This document shows, piece by piece, positions 10,850 to 22,273 of a stretch of 52,124 bases of DNA (the stretch's first letter is position 1; each line of letters starts with the position of its first letter). Below the pieces are notes generated by a model, which saw only the letters and a program-made list of their open reading frames with translations, did no database searches and was not told where the DNA came from. Made by a program: the position numbers and the translations under genes. The stretch is from Chara braunii (lineage: Eukaryota; Streptophyta; Charophyceae; Charales; Characeae): contig BFEA01000096.1 of assembly GCA_003427395.1 (NCBI GenBank), forward strand, positions 282,714 to 334,837, read 5' to 3'.

Positions 10850-11894
10850 TGCAAGGAAGATGAGCAATAGCGAACTTCAGAAATCAAACAGCATCATACA
10901 CACGAGACCAGATAGTCGTGACCTCGAACCAATAGCAGAATTGCATCACGAGTTTCACCAAATAAGAGCACACCAAATGCTCATAATTGACAATGCCGGA
11001 ATAGTCTCATCATCATCAACGAATAACCAATGTTGATATCCTATTTGGCGCTTGGCGCCCAGACTACAGATGGAAGATCCTATCTAGCCTACTCCACGAT
11101 GCAGTTGATGACGTCAACAGCTCCCCGAAGTACGAGCAGATCTCGGACAATGTCGTACACTTCAAGCACCAGGCATGTCTCTTGTATCACTCACAACCTC
11201 GTTCCCCAACTCGCAGATGCCACATGCACCCAAGGACCACCATGCGCCCCATCCAGCATATAGCAGCGCAACTCGGCTATGGTTGCCTGCTCCTTCCAGC
11301 TCGCCCGTGAGCGCATGAGCCTGGCCAGTGTTAGCGCAACAGCGCTTGCGCAACATGCAGTCGGTGCCCGAATGCCGAATGTGTGTGCAGGCCCTTTCCT
11401 AAATGGAAGTGGCCTGCCAGCCTGCCTTGCGTGCAGCCTGGCTGCGCTGGGCCCCTGCCCAGAAGCTTCCAGTAGGCCTAGAGAGGCTGAGCCCCAGACC
11501 AAACGGATCAGGCCCAAGGCCTGTGACAGTTACCTGTGACCAACTGCCCGCAGCCCTAGTTGGGTCCATGTTGCGTATCTCGCCCAGGGCCTGACTCAGA
11601 TGCACTTGATAAAGTAGGCCAGGGCCTGGGCGCTTTCAACCAAATGGCATTGCGCACATGTCTGAATTTTCCCCCAGTTGCGAAGTAGTCCAAAATAGGC
11701 CTCTTGTCGTTTGTCGAACCTGCCTTCACTTAGGGCGCCGACACTGTTGCAAATAGAGGCCCAGTAGGCTTTATCGAGGTCGTGTGCCTTGCATTCGCTC
11801 CTCCATACTTCGCCAGTCCTCTGAGAAGTTCATTCAATCTGGCGCTTTCCCTTCTGCAGCAACTTCACGTAGTACGCGACAACCTATGGAGCGG
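10850..11894 (-). repeat. 5' LTR of chromovirus, outer edge interrupted
   Basis: Homologous to 3052-4093. It lacks only the last five to six bases expected at its outer edge. There the sequence switches abruptly to TGTCGGG, the start of the second LTR family. The bases AGCGG before the switch are the candidate target site of that insertion. Confidence 0.85.
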
Positions 11895-11942
11895 TGTCGG
11901 GACCAGTGGGTCTTGAATAACATCCCCACACTCGAGAGTTTG

Positions 11943-11948
11943 TATATA
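11943..11948 (+). promoter_or_regulatory. TATA-like motif close to LTR start
   Basis: TATATA lies 48 bases inside the LTR edge, and its counterpart is conserved in the other copy (minus strand, 30896-30901). Conservation in both copies suggests function as a promoter, but a start site this near the LTR edge would make U3 very short. Unproven. Confidence 0.35.
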
Positions 11949-12475
11949 GCCAAGTTGTGCACGACAGAGAAGTCTGGAGTAAGGAGTCAAGAGAGAGAAA
12001 AGACAAAGGACCAGGACGAGACCACCAGGAGGAGTGACGCTCTGGCTGAGTACCACAGGGAGAAAGAACCGACAACGACAAGTAAGTAAGAGACGGGACA
12101 CGGGCACATAGGAACGTAGCAAGGGGCCGGAGGGCCGTCTGAATTCAGCATGACTAAGGCCAAGGGGCCATTGACTTTGCAAATACGGCATGGCAAGAGA
12201 CAAGAGAATAGTGGAGTCGAGAGGTGGACGGCCCCAGGGGCCGTGGGACGCTAGAAAATAAAGGCCCAACGTGGGGGCCGCCTACGACAATTAACGAGAA
12301 CCTCGGATTGGATGCCCCGTGGCCAAAGAAACTGGCGCACGCAAGGCCCGAGAAAAAGCAAGGGAAAGGGGTCGTCGTGGGATAGTAGACACCCAAAGAA
12401 CGTGGGACACCTCGAGGAAAGGCACCAGGGACCACGTGGGATCAAGTAAAAATAATGGTATCCAGGACAAAATAT

Positions 12476-12560
12476 GTCGGGGACCACTGGCGGGATAAAG
12501 TGTCAGGGACCACCGGCGAGACAAAGCGTCGGGGACCACCGACGGGACAAATGGGAGGGA
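12476..12560 (+). repeat. Three-unit 28-bp-type GC-rich minisatellite
   Basis: Three tandem units built on GGGACCACCGGCG with GACAAAG spacers. The same array is present inverted at about 30296-30390 in the other LTR copy, so it is an ancestral part of the LTR. Confidence 0.75.
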
Positions 12561-12663
12561 CACGTGAAGGTCCCAAGAGAGACGGCGGAGCGGCATGAGG
12601 AAAAAAACAATTAAAACGAGACGCACCGTCAAGATCGAGATCTTGCCGGCAAAAAATATTAGC

Positions 12664-12687
12664 ACCACTAGTGCAAGCACTAGTGGT
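12664..12687. promoter_or_regulatory. 24-bp perfect dyad ACCACTAGTGC-AA-GCACTAGTGGT
   Basis: Two 11-base arms around AA. It is repeated at 14114-14137 and, with one change, at 30160-30183 on the inverted copy. It always sits just after a CAAGATC/GATCTTG dyad and an ATATTAGC box. Conserved symmetry suggests a protein-binding site or RNA stem. Confidence 0.6.
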
Positions 12688-12910
12688 AGCAGACTGGAAG
12701 GGCAAAAGGAAAAGAAAAAGTAAAGAATCATGAAGTAGGAGGCATGGGAGCAATCCGAAAAATCTCGGATTAGCCTCCCTCAAGAAAATGGAGTCAAAAG
12801 AGACTCCATGTCAAAAATAGGCCTTCGGGAGAAAATTAGAGTGGGAGGGGCTACTGTGGGAGAGAAATAAAAAAAAAAGGAAGCTCCCACGGGTATGAGG
12901 GAACCATTAT

Positions 12911-12936
12911 TGCAGTCCAAGATATAACGGACTGCA
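12911..12936. promoter_or_regulatory. 26-bp dyad, TGCAGTCC...GGACTGCA
   Basis: Eight-base arms with fixed 26-bp overall length, preceded by CCATTATT. It is the same motif as 13486-13511, 13648-13673, 29174-29199, 29336-29361 and 29911-29936. A decayed copy is at 14361-14386. Confidence 0.65.
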
Positions 12937-13272
12937 CCATGGGCATAGGGAGGGTCAAGACTAAGAGGAAGGACCTAGAAAAGGGCCTTAACGGCCACTT
13001 GACACTTAGCATGCTAGAAAAATAAAGAAAATAAAAGAAAAATATGGGAGAATAAGACAAAAAGAGTGAGAGGGAGTGAGTGAATTGACCGTCAGTAGGA
13101 CTGTCACAATTAGGGATTGGCAGGTCCCTACTGTCCAAGAAAGGAGGAAAAAGAAAAGAAAAGAAAAAAGAAAAGAAAAGAGAAGAGAAAAAGGCCTTAA
13201 TGGTAAAAAATGATCACTTGGAGAGATGCATCCGTGACCAGATACATTCTGGAATATGGCGGTTGCAAAGGA

Positions 13273-13319
13273 CCTTGATTTTCTCTTGATTTTGTTGAGA
13301 AAATCAAGAAAAATCAAGG
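13273..13319. repeat. 47-bp AT-rich hairpin
   Basis: CCTTGATTTTCTCTTGATTT pairs with the complementary AAATCAAG-rich half ending at 13319 around a short loop. A counterpart occurs near 29530-29575 in the inverted copy. Confidence 0.7.
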
Positions 13320-13374
13320 CCTCATGCAACCGAAATACAACGGATTACATGGGGTAGGAGAAACACATGTTTTA

Positions 13375-13680
13375 GTTGCATCCGGAGCCAATATTGAGCC
13401 CAAATATACTTGGAAGTTGGTTGTTTCTTTTTCTTTCAGTTTAGGGCTAGTTGTGGGGCAATGGGGCTAGAAAATTAACTCCCATTGTAGTCCGAGTTAC
13501 AACGGACTACATGGGGAAGGGAAAACACATGTTTTAGGTGCATCCGGGGTTAATATTGAGCCCGGATGCACTTGAAAATTGAGCGTTTCATGTTCTTCCA
13601 GTTTGGGGCAAGTTGTGGGGCTGTGGGAATAGGAAAATGACCATAATTGCAGTCCGAGAAATATCGGACTGCATAAGGAT
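13375..13680 (+). repeat. Tandem dyad-bearing modules (34-bp and 26-bp inverted repeats)
   Basis: Two consecutive modules of about 160 bp. Each contains an AAACACATGTTTTAG box, a GTGCATCCGG...CCGGATGCAC dyad (best at 13538-13571, 34 bp) and a 26-bp dyad (13486-13511, 13648-13673). The inverted copy keeps the same layout at about 29170-29475. Confidence 0.65.
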
Positions 13681-15809
13681 GCCTAGGCTTAGAGAAAATG
13701 GGCCATGGCAAGCCCAAAAGGCTAGAAAAAAGTGATTTCGGCATGGGGCGAGTAATGATGGTAAACGGGAACCGTGAGATGAGATCTCGCGGTCAAGAAT
13801 AATCGGCACACATGGGGCACCTAAGGAGGGGATATTGGAACCACCAGAACGAAAGGTCTCAAAATAAAAAAATGGGACATCATACGGGACGTCGCCGGGG
13901 TCTAAGTGGGCCCAAATAAAAATAGTCGAAAAAACACGACACGCACCAGCGGGACTACCGGCGGGAAAAAAAATAAATAAAAAATGGAACTAGTACGGGA
14001 AGAGTGACGGGGACTTGAGTTGTCCCAAGATGACCATGAGCCAACATGAGGGATGGCCGCACAAAGCAAACGGCACCGTCAAGATCAAGATCTAGACGGT
14101 GGAGAATATTAGCACCACTAGTGCAAGCACTAGTGGTATCGAGAGGGAGGACCGTAAGAGAAAAAAAAGCAAAATAATAATGATAGAAGGGCTGCCAAGC
14201 AGTCTGAGATGTCTCCGACTACCTAGGCATGAGAAAATAAAGCCTCAAAAGGCTCAATGTGGGAAAAAGGTTGTCCAAAGAAAATTGGAGCAAGGGGGGC
14301 TCAAAATTGGGACTAACGGAGGCAAAATGGAGCCCCTCCTGAGCATGGGGGTGTCATTATTGTAGTCCGAGATATAACGGTTAACTGCTGAGTGTGAATC
14401 CGGCGATGGATGAGGATCTATATCCTAGAAAAAGACTCAACAATTATTCGATACTTGTCACATCAGAAATAAAAGAAAATACAAAAAAAATTAGAGAAAA
14501 TGGAAGGAGAGAGAGACAAAAGGGGAGAAAAGAGTGGAGGAGAATGTGACGGCCTATTGGGACCTGCACAGTAAGGACTGGCAAGTTCCTATTGTGACAT
14601 CATCCCTCCAGGATTCAAGGAGGGGAATCCGGAATACAGAGATATGGCCCTTGAGGCAATATTTCCACAAAATTTGAATTAAAAAAACAAAATCAAGAGA
14701 AAATGCGAAAGGAAAATGAGCGCTTTTCTTTTGGGTCATGGATCTGAGATTAAGATCTATGGAGGAGGGAATATGGCCGTTTTTTATGAGGCCTACCCAA
14801 ACGGCCAACTCCGGAATCAGTTGGGAGCACAAAATGTAAAGAAACAAAAGAGAGAAAAATACAAAACTGTGCATTTGGCCCAAAAGGAGGGCCAGATGCA
14901 CCAAAAATTGAAAAGGAGAGCTTAGGAGCTCAAATTTGAAGCAAGGACTACTTGGGGGTGGCACGAAATATTGTTGGCCTTGGATCTCAGCCAGATCCAA
15001 GGCTGAAACTGCACCAAGGCATGAGAATATACCTCGGCCCACCAAAAATGGGGTAGAAACTAAAAAAATCGAAATAAAGGTCCACTAGGCCTTTTTCTCT
15101 CAAGTGAGGCTGCCCCTTGGGCATAAGGACCCAAAGGGGCAACATTTTGAAAATGTAAAAAAGGCTGAAGGAGGCCAAGAGGCAATCCGAGTTGGTACCA
15201 ACCACTCGAACTGCATGTACTTGGCCAAAATGAGGTCCGGGTACCTCCGCAAGCGCCTAGTGGTGGAATTTTGCCTTGCGGGTACCTCGGTTCACCTCAA
15301 GGCACATAGGGAGGCCCATGGGCTGGCCAAAGTGCTGGTTTCAGCCTACATAAGCTGAGGATACAGTCCGCCACACTCACTTTTTCATGAGGAGCGCCCA
15401 TGCTGCCCAAGTAAGCTCATAGGAACATTTTTTTACTTGAAGAGAGGAGAGGGGAACCCCTGCCAGTTTGGGAGCTTAGAGGAGACTGTGAGCTAGTGGA
15501 GGGAGCTCTAGAGGTTAGTGGTAGTGAGGCTGGCCAAGGGAGGTGATCCGCCATAGCCCCCAGGCTGTGAGGAGGAGAGAGAGGCTAGAGGGAGTACCAT
15601 TAGCCCTCCTAGAGGGCAGGACTCCATAGCCATAGTTGAGGAAGTTTGCCATAGCTTGGGTGAGGTTGAGAGGGGAGGAAGAGAAGGGCTTGGAGAAGGA
15701 GAAAGCCATAGCCAAGGTGATACTTGTGCAAAGAAGTGAGAGGCTTCGTTAAGATTGGTGCTTCATTTCAAAGACACCAAGGAGGTGAGTGGAAAGGAGA
15801 AGATTCTCC

Positions 15810-15945
15810 CTTTTTTTTTTTCTTTTTTTCTTCTTTTTCTTCTTCTTCTTCTTCTTTTTCCTTCTTTTTTTCTCCCTCTTCCTCTTTTTCTTCTCCTCCT
15901 TCCTCTCTTCTTCTTCTTCTTCTTCTTCTTCTTCTTCTTCTCCTT
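15810..15945 (+). repeat. (TTC)n-rich polypyrimidine block
   Basis: Nearly uninterrupted TTC/TCC repeats inside the LTR copy. Its complement (GAA)n is at about 26950-27062 in the other copy. Confidence 0.85.
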
Positions 15946-15949
15946 TATC

Positions 15950-16309
15950 TCCCTCCCCTTCCCCTTCCTTCTTCTACTCTCTCAATGATCTTTTATCCAT
16001 ATCCCAATCTCTTCTTCCTCACCCCCTCCCCCTCTCTCCATAGGAACTTTCCTAAACTTAGAGTAGATGGTAGGAAGCCTTCACACTAGTATTGATCTCC
16101 CCATGGGCTCATTCTTCACCTCCATGTGCTCCCTCCCCTTCCCCTTCCTTCTTCTACTCTCCCAATGATCTTTTATCCATATCCCACTCTCTTCTTCCTC
16201 ACCCCCTCCCCCTTTCTCCATAGGAACTTTCCTAAACTTAGAGTAGATGGTAGGGAGCCTTCACACTAGTATTGATCTCCCCATGGGCTCATTCTTCACC
16301 TCCATGTGA
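15950..16309 (+). repeat. 180-bp tandem duplication
   Basis: Two nearly identical 180-bp units, each from CCCTCCCCTTCC to TTCACCTCCATGTG. The inverted LTR copy has a single unit near 26700-26880, so the duplication is private to this copy. Confidence 0.8.
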
Positions 16310-17325
16310 ATCGCCACTTCCCCCCTTGTGATTTCATGCATTTGAGTGAGTTACACTCACTCTTTTCTCACTTTCTCCCCTCTTCTTCGCTTAGGAGCAA
16401 ATCACAACTCTTGTTTTTGCTTAATCTAGTGTTTTGGTGATGATTACTTCTTATTTAGTCCATTTCTTCACTCCCATGTGAAGTGTTACTTCTCCCCTTG
16501 TGATTTCATGCATTTGAGTGAGTTACACTCACTCTTTTATTACTTTCTCTCCTCTTCTTCACTTAGGAGCAAATCGCAATTCTTGTCTTTGTTTAATCTA
16601 GTGTTTTGGTGATGATTACCTCTTCTTTAGTCCATTTTTTCACTCCCGTATGAAGCGCTACTCCGCCCCTTGTGATTTCATGCATTCGAGTGACTTACAC
16701 TCATTCTTTTCTCACTTTCTCTCCTCTTCTTTACTTAGGAGCAAATCACAATTCTTGTTTTTGCTTAATGTAGTGTTTTGATGATGATTACCTCTTGTTT
16801 AGTCCATTTCTTCACTCCCATATGAAGCGCAACTTCTCCCCTTGTGATTGCATACATTTGAGTGAGTTACACTCACTCTGTTCTCATTTTCTCTCCTCTT
16901 CTCACTTAGGAGCAAATCGCAACCCTTGTCTTTGCTTAATCTAGTGTTTTGATGTTAATTATCTCTTGTTTCGTCCTTTTCTTCACTCCCTTGTGAATCA
17001 TCACTCCCCCCTTGTGATTTCATGCGTTTGAGTGAACTACACTCACTCTTTTCTCACTTTCTCTCCACTTCTTCACTTAGGAGCAAATCGCGACTCTTGT
17101 CTTTGCTTAATCTAGTGTTTTGGTGATGATTACCTCTTGTTTAGTCCATTTCTTCACTCCCATGTGAAGTGTTACTTCTCCCCTTGTGATTTCATGCATT
17201 TGAGTGAGTTTCACTCACTCTTTTCTCATCTTCTCTCCACTTCTTCCCTTAGGAGCAAATCGCAATTCTTGCCCATGCTTGTTCTAGTGTTTCGATGATT
17301 CATTTCACCTACTTTGCTCAATTCT
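16310..17325 (+). repeat. 172-bp tandem array, about six units
   Basis: The anchor TTGTGATTTCATGC recurs at 16326, 16498, 16670, 16842, 17012 and 17184, a period of 172 (once 170). Units contain GAGTGAGTTACACTCACTC, a short dyad. Monomers of about 170 bp are common among nucleosome-phased plant satellites, but this array is short. Confidence 0.88.
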
Positions 17326-17790
17326 CTCACATGATGATGTTTCGTTTCGTTCTTGGTAGCTTGCATGAGCTTCAAGCATGTGTTTGAGCAAGTCTCACTC
17401 ACGTGCATGACTCAACTCTCACATGATGATGTTCTGTTGCATTCTTGGTTGCATGCATGAGCTTCAAGCATGTGTTTGAGCAAGTCTCACTCACATGCAT
17501 GACTCAACTCCCACATGATGAAGTTCCATTACATTCTTGGTTGCATTCATGAGCTCCAAGCATGTGTTTGAGCAAGTCTCACTCACATGCATGACCCAAC
17601 TCTCACATGATGGCATTCTGTTTCATTCTTGGTTGTATTCATGAGCTTCAAGCATGTGTTTGAGCAAGTCTCACTCACATGCATGACTCAACTCTCACAT
17701 GATGATGTTTCATTCCATTCTTGGTTACCTTCATGAGTTTCAAGCATGCGTTTGAGCAAGTCTCACTCACATGTATGGCCCATCTCTCAC
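17326..17790 (+). repeat. 92-bp tandem array, about five units
   Basis: CTCACATGATG recurs every 92-93 bases. Units carry GAGCTTCAAGCATGTGTTTG and CAAGTCTCACTCAC. The reverse complement of the same unit ends the window at 52011-52124. Confidence 0.88.
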
Positions 17791-19590
17791 ATGACAGTGC
17801 TCTATTTCACACTTGGCTGTTCTACTATTCATGTACATGTGTTGTCACTACTCACACTCATTTTGTCAAGATCATGCCTTTGGTAGTGTTCCGGTTCTCA
17901 CTTGGCTGTTCTACTACTCATGTACATCTGCTTTCACTACTCACACTCTCATTTTGTTAAGTTTGTGCCTTTGGTAGTGTTCCGGTTCTCACTTGGTTGT
18001 TCTACTACTCATGTACATGTGCTTTCACTACTCACACTCTCATTTTGTCAAGTTCATGCTTTTGGTAATACTCTGTTTCACACGTGGTTGTTCTACTACT
18101 CATACACATGTGCTTTCACCACTCACACTCTCATTTTGTCAAGTTCATGCATTTGGTAGTGTTCCAGTTCCCACTTGGCTGATCTACTTCTCCTAGGCAT
18201 GTGTTCTTCCTACTCACGCTCTCATTTTGTCAAGTAAATGCTTTTGGTAGTGCTCTGTTTCACACTTGGCTGTTTTACTACTCATACACATGTGTTCTTA
18301 CTACTCACACCTTCATTTTGTCAAGTTCATGCCTTTGGTTGTGTTCCGGTTCCCACTTAGCTGATCTACTTCTCATGGGCATGTTTTTTTACTACTCACA
18401 CTCTCATTTTGTCAAGTTCATGTTTTTGGTAGTGCTTCGTTTCACACTTGGCTGTTCTACTACTCATACACACGTGTTCTTACTACTCACATCTTCATTT
18501 TGTCAAGTTCCAGCCTTTGGTAGTGTTCCGGTTCCCACTTGGCTGATCTACTTCTCATGGGCATTTGTCCTTACTACTCACGCTCTCATTTTCTCAAGTT
18601 CATGCTTTTGGTAGTGTTCCGTTTCACACTTGGCTATTCTACTACTCATACACATGTGTTCTTACTACTCACACCTTCATTTTGTCAAGTTCATGCCTTT
18701 GGTAATACTCCGTTTCACACTTGGTTGTTCTACTACGCATACACATGTGCTTTCACGACCCACACTCTCATTTTTTCAAGTTCATGCATTTGGTAGTATT
18801 CCGGTTTCCACTTCGCTGATCTAGTTCTCATGGGGATGCGTTCTTACTACTCACGCTCTCATTTGTCAAGTTCATGCTTTTGGTAGTGTTCCGTTTCACA
18901 CTTGGTTGTTCTACTACTCATGTGCATGTGCTTGCACTATTCACACCTTTATTTTGTTAAGTTCGTGCCTTTGGTAGTATTCCGGTTCCCACTTGGTTGT
19001 TCTACTTCTCATGGGCATGTGTTCTTACCACTCACACTCTCATTTTGTCAGCTTCATGCCTTTGGTAATACTTCGTTTCACACTTGGCTATTCTACTACG
19101 CATACACAAGTGTGCTCACCACCCACACTCTCATTTTGTCAAGTTCGTGCTTTTGGTAGTGTTCCGGTTCCCACTTGGCTGATCTACTTCTCATGGGCAT
19201 TTGTTCTTACTACTCACGCTCTCATTTTCTCAAGTTCATGCTTTTGGTAGTGTTCCATTTCACACTTGGTTGTTCTACTACTCATACACATGTGTTCTTA
19301 CTACTCACACCTTCATTTTGTCAAGTTCATGCCTTTGGTAATACTCCGTTTCACACTTGGCTGTTCTACTACGCAAACACATGTGCTTTCACCACCCACA
19401 CTCTTTTTGTCAAGATCGTGCCTTTGGTAGTGTTACGGTTCCCACTTGGCTGATCTACTTCTCATGGGAATGTGTTTTTACTACTCACACTCTTATTTTG
19501 ACAAGTTAATGTCTTTGGTAATACTTCGTTTCACACGTGGCTGTTCTACTACACATACACATGTGCTTTCACCACTCACATCTTGTTTCA
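17791..19590 (+). repeat. 91-bp tandem array, about 20 units
   Basis: Units of 91 bp contain CACTTGGCTGTTCTACTACTC and CATTTTGTCAAGTTCATGC. Variants at the TCC/CCGGTTCCCAC segment recur in groups, suggesting higher-order repetition. Because 91 is one more than a multiple of three, frames rotate and give many spurious reading frames of about 85 codons. I do not call them genes. Confidence 0.92.
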
Positions 19591-20658
19591 CTCCCCTCTA
19601 GATAGGAGGCAGCCACAAACACTTCCTCGTGCGGCAAGGTAAGTTTACACTGTGGCACTGCCCGCAACCATGTGTCGAGGTCTTCGCCCCTCTTATCCCC
19701 TGTAAAGGCTTTAGGAGCAGTGATTACCGTCTTTGGAACCCACTCACTTTGTCGCGGTACCTGCACCATTCCGGCCTATGGACCCTGTGGTGCAGGCTGC
19801 TGCACTAGCTGCTGTTGGGGTTGCATACCATGCGGCTGTGCAGGTTGTGAAACAGCAGGCTGCCTGCTTACAGTAACCTGCGATGGAGGTTGGGAGAACA
19901 TTTTCTGTACAGGAACCTGTACACTAGGACCTGATGAGAACCCTCTTGCTAACGGCATACGCAGGGAAACGATTTGAACCGATGCTGGGGAAATATATGG
20001 GGATACCCCAGTCACCGGTGGGACATAAGGAGGAGGTTGTACAACGGGCCAGGCACCGGGCCTAGACAACGATGGTGTTGTCTGCGCTCGCCCGACAGTC
20101 CTGAAGGAGAGCCTTGTGGTGGTCCTGCATTTGTACTACATCTAGCAAGACTGTCCGTAGGGTCCTCACATCATCATCCATGTTTGTCAGGTCCATCTCC
20201 TCTAACTCACTAACGTTCGCTTGTCTCCGCTGCATCCTGGCTCTTCTTCTAATCATTCTTTCCTTCTCCACCTTTATCTCTCCTAAGGCCTTTTGCACTT
20301 GTGCCTCCTGCAGTGCTGCTTGCTGTATGGCAATGTCATCGGAAGTCAATACTAATGACTGGCTTGCCATGATGCCAGTGGACTGACTCAAGATCTGTGC
20401 GACCGTTGACCCTACAGTCCTTGAACTGCTGGCCTGGGAACTCTGCTGCGCAACGGTTGTCATGGCTGATGAACCAGCGGCTTCACTTGCGAACGCCGTG
20501 CTGGCCTCCGCTGCCCTAACTCTCCGCTGCTGCTGCCTCTCCCTAAGCTGGCGGAACAGTAACCTATCACCCTCGGGTCCTAATGCCACGAGGGCAATGG
20601 GCCGTCTAGCCGATTGCAAGATCCGGTCGTCCTCACTAGTGGTATCCCTATCTCTCAT
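19591..20658 (-). pseudogene. gag: Truncated chromovirus gag
   Basis: The ATG at 20658 (CAT at 20656-20658) starts MRDRDTTSEDD, matching the first gag start. The Arg/Gln-rich N-terminus and the helix QMQDHHKALLQD are kept. A small deletion and shift near 20090 breaks the frame. The Pro/Gln linker resumes at 20069, with a TAG at about 19774 where the first copy encodes Trp (GPWAGM). The capsid-like piece ends at 19591. A frame beginning at 20667 gains its first residues from the adjacent foldback element and is not the true start. Confidence 0.85.
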
Positions 20659-20997
20659 AACTACCATTTCGTCAAAATAGACATCTTTTATTTGTTGAAC
20701 GAAATTGAAACCGAGTTTTTAACCGAAAACTCGTCAAAATTTGTTGTTCCTGAGGGTCCAGCGTTTGACAAACGATGGACCCCCTTGGCTGTACATGGAC
20801 CTAGCTTGAGAGCAGGTACCTCCAGACAAACCTGCCTGGAGGTGCCTAGTCTCAAGCTAGGTCCATGTACAACCAGGGGGTCTAGCGTTTGTAAAACGCT
20901 GGACCCTAAGGAACAACAAATTTTGACGAGTTTTCGGCCAAAAAACTCAGTTTCAATTCAAAAAATTAAAAATGTTCATTTTGACGAAATGGTCGTT
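20659..20997. mobile_element. 339-bp foldback / MITE-like element
   Basis: Almost the whole 339 bp is one inverted repeat. The termini AACTACCATTTCGTCAAAAT and, at the other end, the complement of AACGACCATTTCGTCAAAAT differ by one base. The symmetry continues to a centre near 20828. It is flanked by TCAT (20655-20658) and TCAT (20998-21001), a candidate 4-bp target duplication. The empty site is visible in the first chromovirus as GCTCATAAGC near 9600-9610. It has no coding capacity, so it would need a transposase in trans. Confidence 0.85.
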
Positions 20998-21001
20998 TCA
21001 T

Positions 21002-22273
21002 AAGCTACAGAAATCTACGCAATCTGCACTAAGGCACTCTTTGATGCTTACCACAACGTAGTGCACAGACCGATTTATAATAATCAAACTAATTAATCAG
21101 TGGCTACGTCAGAGAGTATATACATTTGGGTCCAACATGTAAGTTCAGGTTCCTACAAACGAAACTACTTTGACTTTGACTAGTTCGCAAACAGAAGCAC
21201 AATGAACAGAAAAAAGTTATAAACTATGTTGTCTGTCAGATGTTAATGGATGTACATCTAACTAATCAACATAAAAATAAAATCGTTTGTTGGGTCTGTT
21301 TGCAGAGTGGAATCTTGCCCGAACTTCTCACTTGGAATCTACCCCTCCCTCAGCTCTTCCTAAATGTCTCTTGTCGCCAAGATCCCTAAGCAATCCGGCC
21401 GCCGTGCGTGTCTGAAGGTGTGCACACGGCCCACCCCTGTGCCCCGAGTCCTGCTGAGCTGGCCAGCTCTGCACAGTCTTTATCCTCGCGTGCAGTGAGC
21501 CTTACACTGACCGATTGGCTGATCGGGAGGTGTTTTTATGGACGACCCCCAAAGTCCACAGGAATTATTTAACGTCACAAACAAGACGACGATCACAGCC
21601 AATGGAAGGTACCCCGCCAGTGCTTATTTACAAACGCTCGTTCTCGTCTGTCCCATAGGGATGGCCTGCCCTTCAGAACCCCTCTACAACGCAGCGAGCA
21701 GACAAAGGACAAAGCAGCAAAGCATGCGTGCTCTACTCCCGGTGGGTTGGCATGGTGACCGTGCCCCAGTGCTTCATCCAGGGCTCTTCAGATAGCACCA
21801 CCCTCTCCTTCCAGATGCTCCACGGGAAGACTGACGACTCTCAAGGTTGAGCACACACGACTCCTCGCATGAGAGGACTCTCAAGAAAGAACACACATCC
21901 TTACGGTAAGGAGTGTTGAAGAGGGTAGATATGGTAAGGTGCAACGTACCTTAAAATAGCTGCCTCCAACCACAGATATTCTCACCAGATGACCCGATAT
22001 TGATTGTGATGACCAATCGCTGCTTCGGCACAACCAGCATTGCACCACCGTTCCACCTCAGCATCACTCACACATCGGATAGTTCTCATGACACGGCGAA
22101 CACCCAATATTCACCACTTAGAAGCCTTCCTGGCGATACCCCTCACCTCCTGGGTCGACTCACTTGTCTTCACCCTCCTCACTACGCACCTCCCATGGCC
22201 GCTCGCCCAACAGACCTCGTGCATGTACCGCAAAGGCAGAAGACAAGCGCCAGATGAGCGCACCGTACTACAA
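21002..22273 (-). other. Leader of the second chromovirus copy
   Basis: Similar to 9606-10835. Starting at 21010 it has about 40 extra bases relative to the first copy, bounded by GCT on both sides, consistent with a microhomology deletion in the first copy. Confidence 0.7.

Larger units (their letters stand above)
3052..11894 (-). mobile_element. Ty3/gypsy chromovirus, near full-length, decayed
   Basis: An 8.8-kb LTR retrotransposon read on the minus strand. Direct repeats of about 1.05 kb (3052-4099 and 10850-11894) bound gag, a pol with PR-RT-RNaseH-INT order and a C-terminal chromodomain. A primer-binding site TGGTATCAGAG, the standard initiator-Met tRNA complement used by many plant elements, lies three bases inside the right LTR. 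The LTRs differ by a few percent by eye. Pol and gag both carry frameshifts and in-frame stops, so this copy cannot encode active proteins. Its 5' LTR is interrupted near its outer edge by the start of a second LTR family at 11895. Confidence 0.9.
11895..19590 (+). mobile_element. 3'-truncated LTR of the giant-element family, plus orientation
   Basis: From TGTCGGGACC at 11895 the sequence matches, base after base and with scattered differences, the reverse complement of 30945 leftwards. Both share the motif near the start that ends in TATATA, the purine-rich modules, a polypyrimidine block, the 172-bp units and the 91-bp array. No polypurine tract precedes 11895, so this is the 5' edge of an LTR (solo or 5' LTR). 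It ends at 19590 inside the 91-bp array, at an abrupt join to chromovirus gag. It contains no coding gene; open frames over 60 codons follow simple-sequence composition. Confidence 0.8.

Noticed and set aside
15724-16089. Serine/phenylalanine-rich frames over the polypyrimidine block
   Set aside because: Pure simple-sequence translation. Not conserved in the inverted copy.
17721-19453. Many overlapping open frames of 60-140 codons in the 91-bp arrays (also 24245-26095 and 49577-52060)
   Set aside because: They are the same satellite read in rotating frames (91 = 3x30+1). Stops recur at the same satellite position and there is no conservation signal.
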